Shown in pieces: positions 34,699 through 43,078 of a stretch of 53,313 nt of DNA. Below the pieces are notes generated by a model that saw only the letters and a program-made list of their open reading frames with translations, was not told where the DNA came from and did no database searches. The translations under genes were made by a program, and so were the position numbers. This DNA comes from Pseudomonas sp. GM79 (GTDB lineage Bacteria; Pseudomonadota; Gammaproteobacteria; Pseudomonadales; Pseudomonadaceae). Each line of letters begins with the position of its first letter. The stretch's first letter is position 1. The stretch lies in assembly GCF_000282495.1 (NCBI RefSeq), contig NZ_AKJE01000083.1:1-53313 (forward strand), read 5' to 3'.

Positions 34699-35482
34699 AG
34701 CGCCGATTGCTGTATTCGATTCCGGCGTCGGTGGACTTTCCGTGCTGGCCGAGATCCAGCAGTTGCTGCCCAACGAGTCTCTTTTGTACCTCGGCGATTG
34801 CGGGAATATTCCCTACGGTGAGAAATCACCGGCATTCATCAGTCAGCGTTGCAGTGTCATGGCGCAATTTTTTCAGCAGCAGGGCGCCAAGGCGCTGGTG
34901 CTCGCTTGCAACACCGCGACCGTCGCGGGTGTTGCGGACTTGCGGCGCGATTTCCCCGAGTGGCCCATTGTCGGCATGGAGCCCGCGGTCAAACCGGCGG
35001 CTGCGGCGACGCGCAGCGGTGTAGTTGGCGTACTCGCCACCACCGGCACTTTACAGAGTGCCAAGTTCGCCGCCTTGCTCGACCGTTTCGCCGTCGATGT
35101 GCGAGTCATCACCCAACCATGCCCCGGACTGGTGGAGCTGATTGAAAATGGCGATTTGCACAGCGAGGCATTGCGTCAGTTGCTGCAAGGGTATGTCGAT
35201 CCGCTGCTGGCTGCCGGTGCAGACACGATCATTCTTGGCTGCACGCATTATCCCTTTCTAAAGCCACTGCTAAAGCAGATGCTCCCCCAGAGCATCAGCC
35301 TGATCGATACCGGTGCCGCTGTGGCACGGCAGCTTCAACGATTGTTGGCCGAGCGTGAGTTGCTGGCCGAGGGACCTGCTCGCGCTACCCGGTTCTGGTC
35401 GAGCGCGGATACGGAACATTTCAGAAATATCTTGCCGGTTTTGTGGCATTCGACGGGTGTTGTGCAAAGCTTCGACTTGTAG
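34691..35482 (+). CDS. murI: Glutamate racemase
   Basis: This 263-aa cofactor-independent racemase makes D-glutamate for peptidoglycan. Asp10-Ser11 (FDSGVGGLSV) and the paired catalytic cysteines Cys73 (ACNTATVAG) and Cys184 (LGCTHYPFL) are present. I use the ATG at 34691 (MREAPIAVFD), which overlaps the moeB stop by 8 bp; the frame open to 34619 lies inside moeB. It closes the five-gene hemA operon. Confidence 0.97.
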   Translation: MREAPIAVFDSGVGGLSVLAEIQQLLPNESLLYLGDCGNIPYGEKSPAFISQRCSVMAQFFQQQGAKALVLACNTATVAGVADLRRDFPEWPIVGMEPAVKPAAAATRSGVVGVLATTGTLQSAKFAALLDRFAVDVRVITQPCPGLVELIENGDLHSEALRQLLQGYVDPLLAAGADTIILGCTHYPFLKPLLKQMLPQSISLIDTGAAVARQLQRLLAERELLAEGPARATRFWSSADTEHFRNILPVLWHSTGVVQSFDL

Positions 35483-35601
35483 ATAAAAAAGAGATGACAC
35501 GAATAATTGAGCTGAACTTCTGATCAAGCTTCAACTTCTATAGCTTTGTCTGTTGGGCAGCATAAAAACCATACGAAATTGTTCGGAAAAGGATGTTTCT
35601 A

Positions 35602-36120
35602 ATGAAGCGACTATTCTGCTTGGCCGCGATTGCGACCGCATTGATGGGGCACAGTTTTACCGCGCAGGCAGCAGGGGTGGAATTCGGGGTCGGCCAGACC
35701 AGCGATTCGACCATGACTTACCGACTGGGCATGCAATTCGACTGGGACAAGAGTTGGCTGCAGAGTGATATCGGTCGCTTGACCGGCTACTGGAGCGGTG
35801 CTTACACCTACTGGGAGGGCGATGAAACGTCGAGCAATCACAGTGTGTCGTTCTCGCCGGTGCTGGTGTATGAGTTTGCCGGTCAGACCATCAAACCCTA
35901 CGTTGAAGCGGGTATCGGCATCGCGGTGTTTGCCAACACTGAAGTCGAGGACAACAAACTTGGCGGGGCCTTTCAGTTCGAAGATCGTTTCGGGTTTGGT
36001 CTGCGCTTTACCGGCGGACATGAAGTCGGGATTCGCGCCACGCACTATTCCAATGCCGGGATCAGCAGCCCGAACGATGGTGTAGAGAGTTATTCGCTGC
36101 ATTACACGATGCCGTTGTAA
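35602..36120 (+). CDS. pagL: PagL-type lipid A 3-O-deacylase
   Basis: This 172-aa outer-membrane beta-barrel enzyme removes the 3-linked acyl chain of lipid A. A signal peptide (cut near AQA, residue 23) is followed by alternating barrel strands. The catalytic triad appears as His148 and Ser150 in ATHYSNAGI and Glu162 in NDGVES, corresponding to His126/Ser128/Glu140 of mature P. aeruginosa PagL with a one-residue offset. The last residues end as expected for an outer-membrane protein in a hydrophobic strand. The ATG at 35602 has AAGGA 8 bp upstream; the ATG at 35593 is too close to it. Location after murI matches P. aeruginosa. Confidence 0.92.
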   Translation: MKRLFCLAAIATALMGHSFTAQAAGVEFGVGQTSDSTMTYRLGMQFDWDKSWLQSDIGRLTGYWSGAYTYWEGDETSSNHSVSFSPVLVYEFAGQTIKPYVEAGIGIAVFANTEVEDNKLGGAFQFEDRFGFGLRFTGGHEVGIRATHYSNAGISSPNDGVESYSLHYTMPL

Positions 36121-36138
36121 GCATTACTGCACTTTTAA

Positions 36139-36229
36139 TGTGGGAGCGGGCTTGCTCGCGAATGCGATTTAACATTCAACATTGATGTTGACTGACAATC
36201 CGCTTTCGCGAGCAAGCCCGCTCCCACAT
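36139..36229. repeat. REP inverted pair (one-base variant core)
   Basis: Arms TGTGGGAGCGGGCTTGCTCG at 36139-36162 and the inverted copy at 36205-36229 are separated by about 42 bp. The core has GCTCGCGA in place of GCCCGCGA. It lies between the convergent pagL and YkgJ genes. Confidence 0.9.
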
Positions 36230-36256
36230 TGGATCTTCATGGCCTGCTGTATTCGC

Positions 36257-36562
36257 TCACCGATACGCCGTCGCAATCCCCTGGCGTTCGGTGATGCATT
36301 CCGGTGCGCCCATTTCGAATTCCCGGCAAATCAGCGGACGTTTTTCGTAGATGGTGCACATCATGCTGTCGCGATCCAGCGCGGCGCACCAGCCGTCATC
36401 CAGTCGCAGCATGACTTCCCCGCCCCAATCATCGGTATCGATAAAACGCTCGGGCACGCCGGTGTCGGTGATCAACATGACTTCAAGCTGGCAGCAGCAG
36501 GCCGCGCAGGTCGAGCAGGTGATCGCCGGTTCGGCGATTTGCGTATGGGGAATAGTTTTCAT
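36257..36562 (-). CDS. YkgJ-family cysteine-cluster protein
   Basis: This 101-aa protein has the zinc/iron-chelating CxxC-type cluster: CSTCAACCCQLEV near residues 16-28, then CAALDRDSMMCTIYEKRPLICREFEMG. The family is widespread and biochemically uncharacterised; metal binding is predicted. I chose the ATG at 36562 (MKTIPHTQ); no strong ribosome site is visible at this or at the upstream in-frame ATG at 36619. It follows the SDR gene by 60 bp and may be the last gene of the phrB operon. Confidence 0.8.
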   Translation of the reverse strand: MKTIPHTQIAEPAITCSTCAACCCQLEVMLITDTGVPERFIDTDDWGGEVMLRLDDGWCAALDRDSMMCTIYEKRPLICREFEMGAPECITERQGIATAYR

Positions 36563-36622
36563 GGCGCGCAGTGTAAGCCAGTGGGGCCGCGCTGTGTGAA
36601 AGGCCTGACAGACGCTCAAGTT

Positions 36623-37399
36623 TCACGGCAGATCTTCGATTGGCGGGTTGTTTCGCTCCATGCGCTTGCCGATTTCCAGTCCCCTCTGGCCGGGCTTTTG
36701 CGGCAGAGGCCAAAGGACAGGCATGAGCAGTTCCGGTAAAGGGAGCTCCAGTGGCCGATGCTTGAGCAGGTTGAAGAGGTACCGCGCAGCTTTGTCCGCC
36801 GACCAATCGAGGTGTTGTGAAACCTCGTTGCTCAGGGGGGTATCGATAAGCCCTGGGCTGACTACGGTCATTTCGATGTTTTCCGGCGCCACGTCGATGC
36901 GCAAGGATTCGAAAAGGTGACGCAATCCGGGCTTTGAATCGCCATAGGCTTCGGCCCGTGGCAGAGGCAGGTAGGTCACCGAGCTGGCCAGGGCCACCAG
37001 ATGCGGCGCAGTGCCCGCTCGCAGCAGGGGGCGGGCAGCTTCGATGCAATAGCTGCTGGCAAGCAGGTTGGTACGCACGATGTGCTCGATGATTGATGAG
37101 TCGAACTGATTGACGTCGACGTATTCGCAGGTCCCCGCGTTGAGGATCATGGTATCCAGAGAGCCCCATTGGCTGGCAATCTGCTCGCCGATTTCGCGCA
37201 CCCGTTGGCTGTTGGTCAAATCACCGGCAACCACCAACACTTGCCCGGGATAACGCTGAGACAAGGCTTTCAATGGCGCCAATGAGCGGGAGCTGACGGC
37301 CAGATGGGCACCGGTTTTCAGTATTTCTTCGGCCAACGCGGCACCAATACCGTTGCTTGCGCCGGTCAACCAGTATCGCCTTGGAGGTGTACGACTCAT
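36623..37399 (-). CDS. Short-chain dehydrogenase/reductase
   Basis: This 258-aa classical SDR has the cofactor motif TGASNGIG (13-20), the NAG motif LNAGT (about 89-93), a catalytic Ser in LASSVTYLPLP and Tyr-x3-Lys as YGDSK. Arg pairs after strand 2 (SSRSLAPL) suggest NADP preference. The C-terminus has a short hydrophobic Pro-rich stretch. Substrate is unknown. It lies 56 bp after phrB, so co-transcription is plausible. Confidence 0.87.
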   Translation of the reverse strand: MSRTPPRRYWLTGASNGIGAALAEEILKTGAHLAVSSRSLAPLKALSQRYPGQVLVVAGDLTNSQRVREIGEQIASQWGSLDTMILNAGTCEYVDVNQFDSSIIEHIVRTNLLASSYCIEAARPLLRAGTAPHLVALASSVTYLPLPRAEAYGDSKPGLRHLFESLRIDVAPENIEMTVVSPGLIDTPLSNEVSQHLDWSADKAARYLFNLLKHRPLELPLPELLMPVLWPLPQKPGQRGLEIGKRMERNNPPIEDLP

Positions 37400-37455
37400 C
37401 TCAATCTCCTTTATCTTCCTGATTCAATCCCATGTTCATACGTAAAACTGCGCTA

Positions 37456-38904
37456 TCAAGGTGATTCCGGTGGCGATAAACCCTGTCGCGACGGCAGGTT
37501 CTTGAACGCGGCCAAGGCCCGTTCGCGGGAAGTGCTCAGGTTGACAATCGGCGATGGATAATCCGTCACACCGAATAATCCGTCGAGTCTCGCGCGATTG
37601 TGCAGGTCTTTTTTATTCATTTCGTTGATCTGCGGCAACCAATGTTTGATGAAAACCCCTTCGGCGTCGAATTTTTCCGACTGGCTCAAGGGGTTGAAAA
37701 TCCGGAAGTAGGGTGCCGAATCGGTGCCGGTGGACGAACTCCACTGCCAGCCACCGTTGTTCGCCGCCAGATCGCCGTCAATCAGATGCCGCATGAAGAA
37801 ACGCTCGCCTTCACGCCAGTCGATCAGCAGGTTTTTGGTCAGGAACATTGCCACGATCATGCGCAAACGGTTGTGCATCCAGCCGGTTTCCAGCAATTGG
37901 CGCATGGCGGCATCGATGATCGGCAGGCCGGTACGGCCTTGTTGCCAGGCCTTGAGGTCTTCCGGGGCATCACGCCAGGCCAGGGCTTCGGTTTCCGGGC
38001 GAAAGGCGCGGTGCCGGGAAACCCGTGGGTAGCCCACCAGAATGTGTTTGTAGAATTCTCGCCACAGCAACTCGTTGATCCAGGTGACGGCACCGACCTT
38101 GCCGCTTTCGAATTCCCCCTGATTGCTTTGCAACGCGGCGTGCAGACACTGGCGAGGGGAGATGACCCCGGCGGTGAGATAGGCCGAGAGCTGGCTGGTG
38201 CCGGGTTTTGCCGGGAAATCACGCTCGCTGTGGTAATAGTCGATCTGTGTGTCGGTAAAAGTCTCGAGGCGGCGTCGGGCTTCAGTTTCGCCGGCCGGCC
38301 AGAGAGCACGCAAACTGTCGCTGGGCGTGTCGAAGCCCTCGACACGAGAGGGCGGTTCGTCACTGGCGATACCCAGCGGCGCCTGGATGGCGGGGGCGGT
38401 AACCAATCTCGGCAATGATGCATGCAAGCGTTCGTAGCAGACCTTGCGGAACTGGCTGAAGACCTGGAAATAGGTGCCGGTTCTGGTCAGCACGGTGCCA
38501 GGCTTGAGCAACAATTGATCAAGATAGCTGTAAAAGTCGATGCCTTGGGCTTTCAGGATTTGGGCCACCGCGGCATCACGACGGGTTTCATGAATGCCGT
38601 ACTCTTCGTTGACGTGCACTGCGCCGATTTTCAATTGCTGGCACAACTCGAGCAGGACCTTCGGTGCCTCATCCCAGCGGGACGCCTTGCGAATCAGCAG
38701 CGGGATGTTCAGGGCGTCCAGCGCATGGCGTAACTCGCCAAGGTTGCGCAGCCAGAAATCCACTTTGCACGGCGCATCGTCATGCGCCAGCCATTGCTGC
38801 GGACTCAGCAAATACACCGCCACACTCGGGCCGCGGGCTGCAGCGGCCGAGAGGGCGGTGTTGTCGTGTAGACGCAAGTCGCTGCGCAGCCAGATCAATT
38901 GCAT
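37456..38904 (-). CDS. phrB: Deoxyribodipyrimidine photolyase (CPD photolyase)
   Basis: This 482-aa blue-light enzyme repairs cyclobutane pyrimidine dimers. The N-terminal antenna domain starts LIWLRSDLRLHDNTAL. The FAD-binding domain has TWINELLWREFYKHIL, GWMHNRLRMIVAMFLTKN and NNGGWQWSSSTGTD, which fit class I CPD photolyases. I used the ATG at 38904 (MQLIWLR), the usual family start. An ATG at 38937 overlaps the regulator's stop as TAATG, the same junction seen between the two genes upstream, and could be the true start with an 11-residue lead. Expression should follow the upstream light-type regulator. Confidence 0.96.
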   Translation of the reverse strand: MQLIWLRSDLRLHDNTALSAAAARGPSVAVYLLSPQQWLAHDDAPCKVDFWLRNLGELRHALDALNIPLLIRKASRWDEAPKVLLELCQQLKIGAVHVNEEYGIHETRRDAAVAQILKAQGIDFYSYLDQLLLKPGTVLTRTGTYFQVFSQFRKVCYERLHASLPRLVTAPAIQAPLGIASDEPPSRVEGFDTPSDSLRALWPAGETEARRRLETFTDTQIDYYHSERDFPAKPGTSQLSAYLTAGVISPRQCLHAALQSNQGEFESGKVGAVTWINELLWREFYKHILVGYPRVSRHRAFRPETEALAWRDAPEDLKAWQQGRTGLPIIDAAMRQLLETGWMHNRLRMIVAMFLTKNLLIDWREGERFFMRHLIDGDLAANNGGWQWSSSTGTDSAPYFRIFNPLSQSEKFDAEGVFIKHWLPQINEMNKKDLHNRARLDGLFGVTDYPSPIVNLSTSRERALAAFKNLPSRQGLSPPESP

Positions 38905-38936
38905 GGTGGTATCCGCACGATCATTGAAATACGCCA

Positions 38937-39878
38937 TTAAATGAGCCCGCGCTGAATCAGGCCCTGATGAGCCGATAATGGGTCTTCGGCCAGGGACAAG
39001 TCAGCAATGGCGGCGGTTCTTGCGGATAACTCGGTGTGGTGGATGCACACCGTTGCCCCGGCAATCATTTTTGGGCAGCTGACGCCATTCAAAAGTTTCG
39101 TCAGCTGTGAAAGATTCATGGCTTTGCTGGAATACAGCAGTACGCCGCGGGCTTGCAGGTGATCGACCGCCAGCGCAAGTTCGCCAGCGGGGAGCGGCCA
39201 GTCGAAGACTTCTACCGGACAATCGATGCTGCTGATCAGCCAGGCGGTGAGCCACAGATAAGGCTCCAGTGGCAGGTCCGAGTAATTGATCAGCAACAGC
39301 GGCGCGGTGCGCAACTGACGGTTGTTATGGTAGATCCTCGCGCCGAATTTGCTGCGCAACCAGGAATAAACAAACACCCGCTCCATTTGCGCGCCGAACT
39401 GGCCTTGCCAGCGTTGCTCCAGTTCCGCCAGCAACGGCATCAGTAATTGTTCACACAAGGTGCGTGGCGGATACAGCGCCATCGCTTGATTTACCGTGTC
39501 ATCGAGGGTGCGTTCGGCCAGCTGAGTGACCGCTTGCAGCAATGACTTGCGCAGCACCAGCCAATCGTTCCCGATGGGGGCGGTAAGCCCCTGTGGCGTG
39601 TCGAGCAATTGTTTGACCTGGCTGACAGCCACCCCGCGATTGAGCCAGGTAAGGATCGTCAGGATCCGTTGCACGTGCTCGGCACAGAACAGCCGGTGCC
39701 CCTTGGGCGTACGCTGGGGCACAATCAGCCCATAGCGCCGTTCCCAGGCGCGCAAGGTGACAGCATTGACTCCGGTCTGCCGGGACACTTCACGAATGGG
39801 CAGCCAACCAGCGTCCAAGGCCTTCTTGAAGTCAGTGCCGAGGTCTTCGCTGGCGCTGGAATCCGGTGGATTTTTCAT
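38937..39878 (-). CDS. MerR-family regulator, LitR/CarH-like without B12 motif
   Basis: This 313-aa protein has an N-terminal MerR winged helix (about 26-95: LPIREVSRQTGVNAVTLRAWERRYG then TPKGHRLF) and a C-terminal part with the length and layout of the cobalamin-binding half of LitR/CarH photoreceptors. The cobalamin-ligand motif DxHxxG is absent (the matching region reads near INYSDLPLEPY), and the upstream Glu-His pair is Glu-Arg (QMERVF). This fits the class II LitR proteins reported in P. putida, which work with a separate LOV photosensor. It is joined to both neighbours by TAATG overlaps. Likely a repressor of its own operon. Confidence 0.85.
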   Translation of the reverse strand: MKNPPDSSASEDLGTDFKKALDAGWLPIREVSRQTGVNAVTLRAWERRYGLIVPQRTPKGHRLFCAEHVQRILTILTWLNRGVAVSQVKQLLDTPQGLTAPIGNDWLVLRKSLLQAVTQLAERTLDDTVNQAMALYPPRTLCEQLLMPLLAELEQRWQGQFGAQMERVFVYSWLRSKFGARIYHNNRQLRTAPLLLINYSDLPLEPYLWLTAWLISSIDCPVEVFDWPLPAGELALAVDHLQARGVLLYSSKAMNLSQLTKLLNGVSCPKMIAGATVCIHHTELSARTAAIADLSLAEDPLSAHQGLIQRGLI

Positions 39879-40837
39879 TAAATCGCGTTTCGCAGGCTGA
39901 GGTTTTCCGGGTGCGGTTGCAGGTAAACCTGTTGCGCAATGTACGGATCCGGGTATTGGCGAAAGTAGTGTTTGAGCAACATCAATGGCACCACCAGCGG
40001 CACGATGCCCCTGCGGTATTGGCCGATGACGTGCTGCACTTCCTGTTTGTCTTCAGTGCTGATGGCCTGTTTGAGATAACCGCTGAGGTGCTGCAGCACG
40101 TTGGTGTGGGTGCGGCGTGTGGCGCACTTTTTCAGGGCCGCCATCAGCTCGCTGAAATAGCGTGGGCCGAGCACTTGCGGATCGGTTTGCCCCATGTTGC
40201 CCAACAAGTTGCCCAGGGTTTTGTATTGCACCGGGTTGTGGGCCATCAGCAGGTATTTGTAGCGCGAGTGAAAGTCAATGAGGCCGCGCCGGGTCAGGCC
40301 TGTTTGCAGCAATTGCTGCCAGGCGCTGTAGGCGAACACGCGGGTGAGGAAGTTTTCCCGCAGCACCGGGTCGTTGAGGCGGCCGTCTTCTTCCACCGGT
40401 AAATCAGGATGCAATGCACAGAAGGCTTGGGCGTAGATACCACGGCTACCGCCGTCCACTGGTGCGCCGTTGGCGTGGTAGACCTTGACCCGTTCCAGCC
40501 CGCACGAAGGGGATTTCTGCATGAAGATATAGCCGCAGATGTCATCCAGCTCCAGCGCCATTTTTTGACCGTGCTCGGCCAGAGGTCGGGTGACGTTGAT
40601 CTCAGGGTGGACGGTGCCGACAGCCTCCGGGTGCTCGGGGTTGCCGACCAGGCGGATCGGTTCGCGAGGGATACCCAGGCCAATGGCGACTTCCGGGCAC
40701 ACCGGGACGAAATCGAAATAGTCAGAGAGGATGCGGCTGCACAGAGGTGACGCCTTGTGCCCACCGTTGTAACGCACCTCGGCTCCCATCAGGCAAGCGC
40801 TGATGGCGATTTTGGGTTTCATGGCTGTAGGGGGCAT
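39878..40837 (-). CDS. DUF523-DUF1722 fusion protein (TudS-like plus YbgA-like)
   Basis: This 319-aa protein joins two domains. The DUF523 part (about 8-155) has cysteines at 15 (SACLMG), 47 (VCPE) and 112 (SPSCG), the set that holds a [4Fe-4S] cluster in TudS thiouracil desulfidases. The DUF1722 part (about 190-310) resembles E. coli YbgA, which is encoded directly before phr there as well. It is the first gene of the operon with the regulator and photolyase. The substrate is unknown; removal of sulfur from modified pyrimidines or thionucleosides is a reasonable inference. An in-frame ATG at 40822 would remove five residues. Confidence 0.88.
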   Translation of the reverse strand: MPPTAMKPKIAISACLMGAEVRYNGGHKASPLCSRILSDYFDFVPVCPEVAIGLGIPREPIRLVGNPEHPEAVGTVHPEINVTRPLAEHGQKMALELDDICGYIFMQKSPSCGLERVKVYHANGAPVDGGSRGIYAQAFCALHPDLPVEEDGRLNDPVLRENFLTRVFAYSAWQQLLQTGLTRRGLIDFHSRYKYLLMAHNPVQYKTLGNLLGNMGQTDPQVLGPRYFSELMAALKKCATRRTHTNVLQHLSGYLKQAISTEDKQEVQHVIGQYRRGIVPLVVPLMLLKHYFRQYPDPYIAQQVYLQPHPENLSLRNAI

Positions 40838-40859
40838 CGGGGCGCCTCGAATCCAGACC

Positions 40860-40934
40860 TGTACAGATTATTAGATCTGTACAACATGACTTCATCATAG
40901 ATTCAAAGGTGTACAAGTCAAAGTTTTTGTATAA
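40860..40934 (-). promoter_or_regulatory. Promoter-operator of the DUF523-merR-phrB operon
   Basis: Four plus-strand boxes occur: TGTACAG at 40860, TGTACAA at 40878, TGTACAA at 40910 and TGTATAA at 40928. Spacings are 18, 32 and 18 bp, so they form two equal pairs. The first pair also makes a perfect 9-bp inverted repeat (40860-40883). On the minus strand a TTGACT -35 (40916-40921) and TATGAT -10 (40894-40899), 16 bp apart, sit among the boxes, so binding would block or remodel the promoter. I infer that the MerR/LitR-like protein binds here. Confidence 0.7.
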
Positions 40935-40978
40935 GTTTTTTGCGGTGCTGCTGCCCATGTCGACAGCAGCGATTCAAT

Positions 40979-41965
40979 TCACTGCAGGTGTTCATGCAGC
41001 CGGCGGGCTGCTTCCTGACCACTGAGCCAGGCACCTTCGACACGGCCAGACAGGCACCAGTCGCCGCACACATACAGGCCCAGATCAGCATCAGCCAGGG
41101 CACCCCATTCATGGCTGCTGGCCGGCCGGGCGTACAGCCAGCGGTGAGCGAGGCTGAAGGTCGGAGCAGGCATGGCATCGTTCAGCAGCTCGGCGAAAGC
41201 ACCGTGCAATTGCTCGATCACCGCTTCCTTGGGCAGGTCGATATGCTGCCGGCTCCAGGCACTGGTGGCATGCAGCACCCAGGTATCGAGGGTGGTGTCG
41301 CGTCCTGGTTTGCTGCGGTTGCGCGCCAGCCAGTCCAGCGGACTGTCCTGCACGAAGCAACCTTCGATGGCGGTTTCCAGTGGCGTGTCGAACGCCAGTG
41401 CGACGGCCCAGGTGGGTTCCATTTTTACCCCGGCGGCGGCTCCGGCGAGTTTCGGTGCGGTCGCCAGCAGCGCGGTTGCCTGAGGGGCTGGCGTGGCGAT
41501 CACAACATGACTGAACGGGCCATGGGTGAAGCCCTCGGCGTCTTGCAGATGCCAATGTTCTTCACCGCGATAGACCTCGGTGATGCGGCAAGCGAAATGC
41601 ACTTCCAGATCACCGAGCAGGCCGCGCGTGATCGCGCTCATGCGTGGTGTGCCGACCCAGCGTGTCTGTTCATCCGGCGAAGGTCTGAGCTGGCCGCCGT
41701 GGAAGGTATAGAGCTGCGGCGTCCATACGGCGACCCAACCATTGGTTTGCCAGCGCTGGACTTCGGTGACGAAGCGGCGGTCGCGAGCAGTGAAATATTG
41801 CGCGCCCATGTCCAGAGCACCCGCATCGCTGCGCTTGCTCGACATGCGTCCGCCACTGCCGCGGCTTTTATCGAAAAGTTGAACGACATGCCCGGCCTCC
41901 GTCAGGGCCTGGGCGGCTGAGAGTCCGGCGATGCCGGTGCCGATGATTGCGATAGGTACAGTCAT
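40979..41965 (-). CDS. Renalase-like NAD(P)/FAD-dependent oxidoreductase
   Basis: This 328-aa flavoprotein has the FAD loop IIGTGIAGLSAAQAL at the N-terminus, the amine-oxidase-type segment SRGSGGRMSSKR, and a C-terminal FAD contact (YVCGDWCLSGRVEGAWLSGQEAA). Closest family by pattern is bacterial renalase, known from Pseudomonas to oxidise off-pathway dihydro-isomers of NAD(P)H back to NAD(P). I chose the ATG at 41965 (MTVPIAIIG), with GAGG upstream; the frame open to 42019 overlaps the operator boxes. Its control region shares boxes with the phrB operon. Confidence 0.85.
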   Translation of the reverse strand: MTVPIAIIGTGIAGLSAAQALTEAGHVVQLFDKSRGSGGRMSSKRSDAGALDMGAQYFTARDRRFVTEVQRWQTNGWVAVWTPQLYTFHGGQLRPSPDEQTRWVGTPRMSAITRGLLGDLEVHFACRITEVYRGEEHWHLQDAEGFTHGPFSHVVIATPAPQATALLATAPKLAGAAAGVKMEPTWAVALAFDTPLETAIEGCFVQDSPLDWLARNRSKPGRDTTLDTWVLHATSAWSRQHIDLPKEAVIEQLHGAFAELLNDAMPAPTFSLAHRWLYARPASSHEWGALADADLGLYVCGDWCLSGRVEGAWLSGQEAARRLHEHLQ

Positions 41966-41985
41966 AGGGGCCTCGTTTACCTTTC

Positions 41986-42037
41986 TGTACAGACTACGCC
42001 GTGGTTCAAACCTGTACAATATTGTTTTTTGGTATAA
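41986..42037 (-). promoter_or_regulatory. Operator boxes upstream of the renalase-like gene
   Basis: Plus-strand boxes TGTACAG at 41986, TGTACAA at 42013 and GGTATAA at 42031. The last two are spaced 18 bp, as in the phrB control region, and the sequence between them reads on the minus strand as TTATACC-AAAAAAC to TTGTACA, aligning with TTATACA-AAAAC to TTGTACA there. Same regulator inferred. The boxes also lie 125-176 bp upstream of the divergent TIGR01777-hemH pair. Confidence 0.65.
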
Positions 42038-42161
42038 CTTTTAGCGTCCTCGTTCTGACAGCTTGGCCTATTGTTAAGCACAGAGCCTGCCCAATACCAA
42101 AGATCCCTGCTTATAAAAATAGACTAGTGATCAGGGTAAAACGCCACGCGAGGAAGATGTC

Positions 42162-43070
42162 ATGCACATATTGCTGACCGGCGGTACTGGTTTGATAGGA
42201 CGTCAACTCTGCCGACACTGGTTGAGCCAGGGACATCGCCTGACGGTCTGGAGTCGCACGCCTGCAAAAGTCGCCAAAGTCTGTGGCACTCAGGTACGTG
42301 GAATCGCACGGCTTGAGGACCTGGGTCAAGAACCGGTGGATGCAATTATCAACCTCGCGGGCGCACCGATTGCCGATCGGCTCTGGACGCACAAACGCAA
42401 GGCGTTGTTGTGGAGCAGCCGGATCACCCTGACCGAAACCCTGTTGGCCTGGCTCGAAAGCCGCGAGCAGAAACCGACGGTATTGATTTCTGGCTCCGCG
42501 ATCGGTTGGTACGGCGACGGTGGTGAGCGGGAGTTGACTGAAGAATCTCCACCGGTCATTGATGATTTCGCCAGCCAGTTGTGCGTCGCCTGGGAGGAAA
42601 CCGCGCAACGCGCCGAAGCCTTGGGCATTCGCGTGATCCTCATTCGTACCGGGTTGGTGCTGTCCGCCGAGGGCGGCTTTTTGTCGCGGCTGTTGTTGCC
42701 ATTCAAACTGGGGCTGGGCGGGCCTCTCGGCAGTGGTCGGCAGTGGATGTCGTGGATTCATATCAAGGATCAAATAGCCCTGATTGATTTTCTTCTACAC
42801 CGCAATGAGGCCAGCGGTCCATATAATGCCTGCGCGCCCAAGCCGGTGCGCAATCGCGAATTCGCCCAAACGTTGGGTAGCGTGTTGCATCGTCCGGCGT
42901 TCATGCCGATGCCAACCCTCGTGTTGAAGGTGGGCCTGGGCGAGTTGTCATTGTTGCTGCTGGGTGGCCAGAAGGCCATGCCGGCTCGCTTGCTGGAAGC
43001 GGGCTTCACTTTCCAGTTCACTGATTTGCGCGCGGCGTTGGACGATGTGTCCAGCCGCCTTGAGAAATAG
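42162..43070 (+). CDS. TIGR01777-family SDR epimerase (YfcH-like)
   Basis: This 302-aa extended SDR has the cofactor loop TGGTGLIGRQLC at residues 6-17, the NLAGAPIADRLW segment after it, SGSAIGWYGDGGERELTEES with the Ser/Tyr catalytic residues, and the C-terminal DUF1731-type tail ending RLLEAGFTFQFTDLRAAL. The family is widely conserved, including plant and cyanobacterial members, but its reaction is unknown. GAGGAA lies 6 bp before the ATG. It is 8 bp from hemH, so the two are co-transcribed. Confidence 0.9.
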   Translation: MHILLTGGTGLIGRQLCRHWLSQGHRLTVWSRTPAKVAKVCGTQVRGIARLEDLGQEPVDAIINLAGAPIADRLWTHKRKALLWSSRITLTETLLAWLESREQKPTVLISGSAIGWYGDGGERELTEESPPVIDDFASQLCVAWEETAQRAEALGIRVILIRTGLVLSAEGGFLSRLLLPFKLGLGGPLGSGRQWMSWIHIKDQIALIDFLLHRNEASGPYNACAPKPVRNREFAQTLGSVLHRPAFMPMPTLVLKVGLGELSLLLLGGQKAMPARLLEAGFTFQFTDLRAALDDVSSRLEK

Positions 43071-43078
43071 GACGTTGC

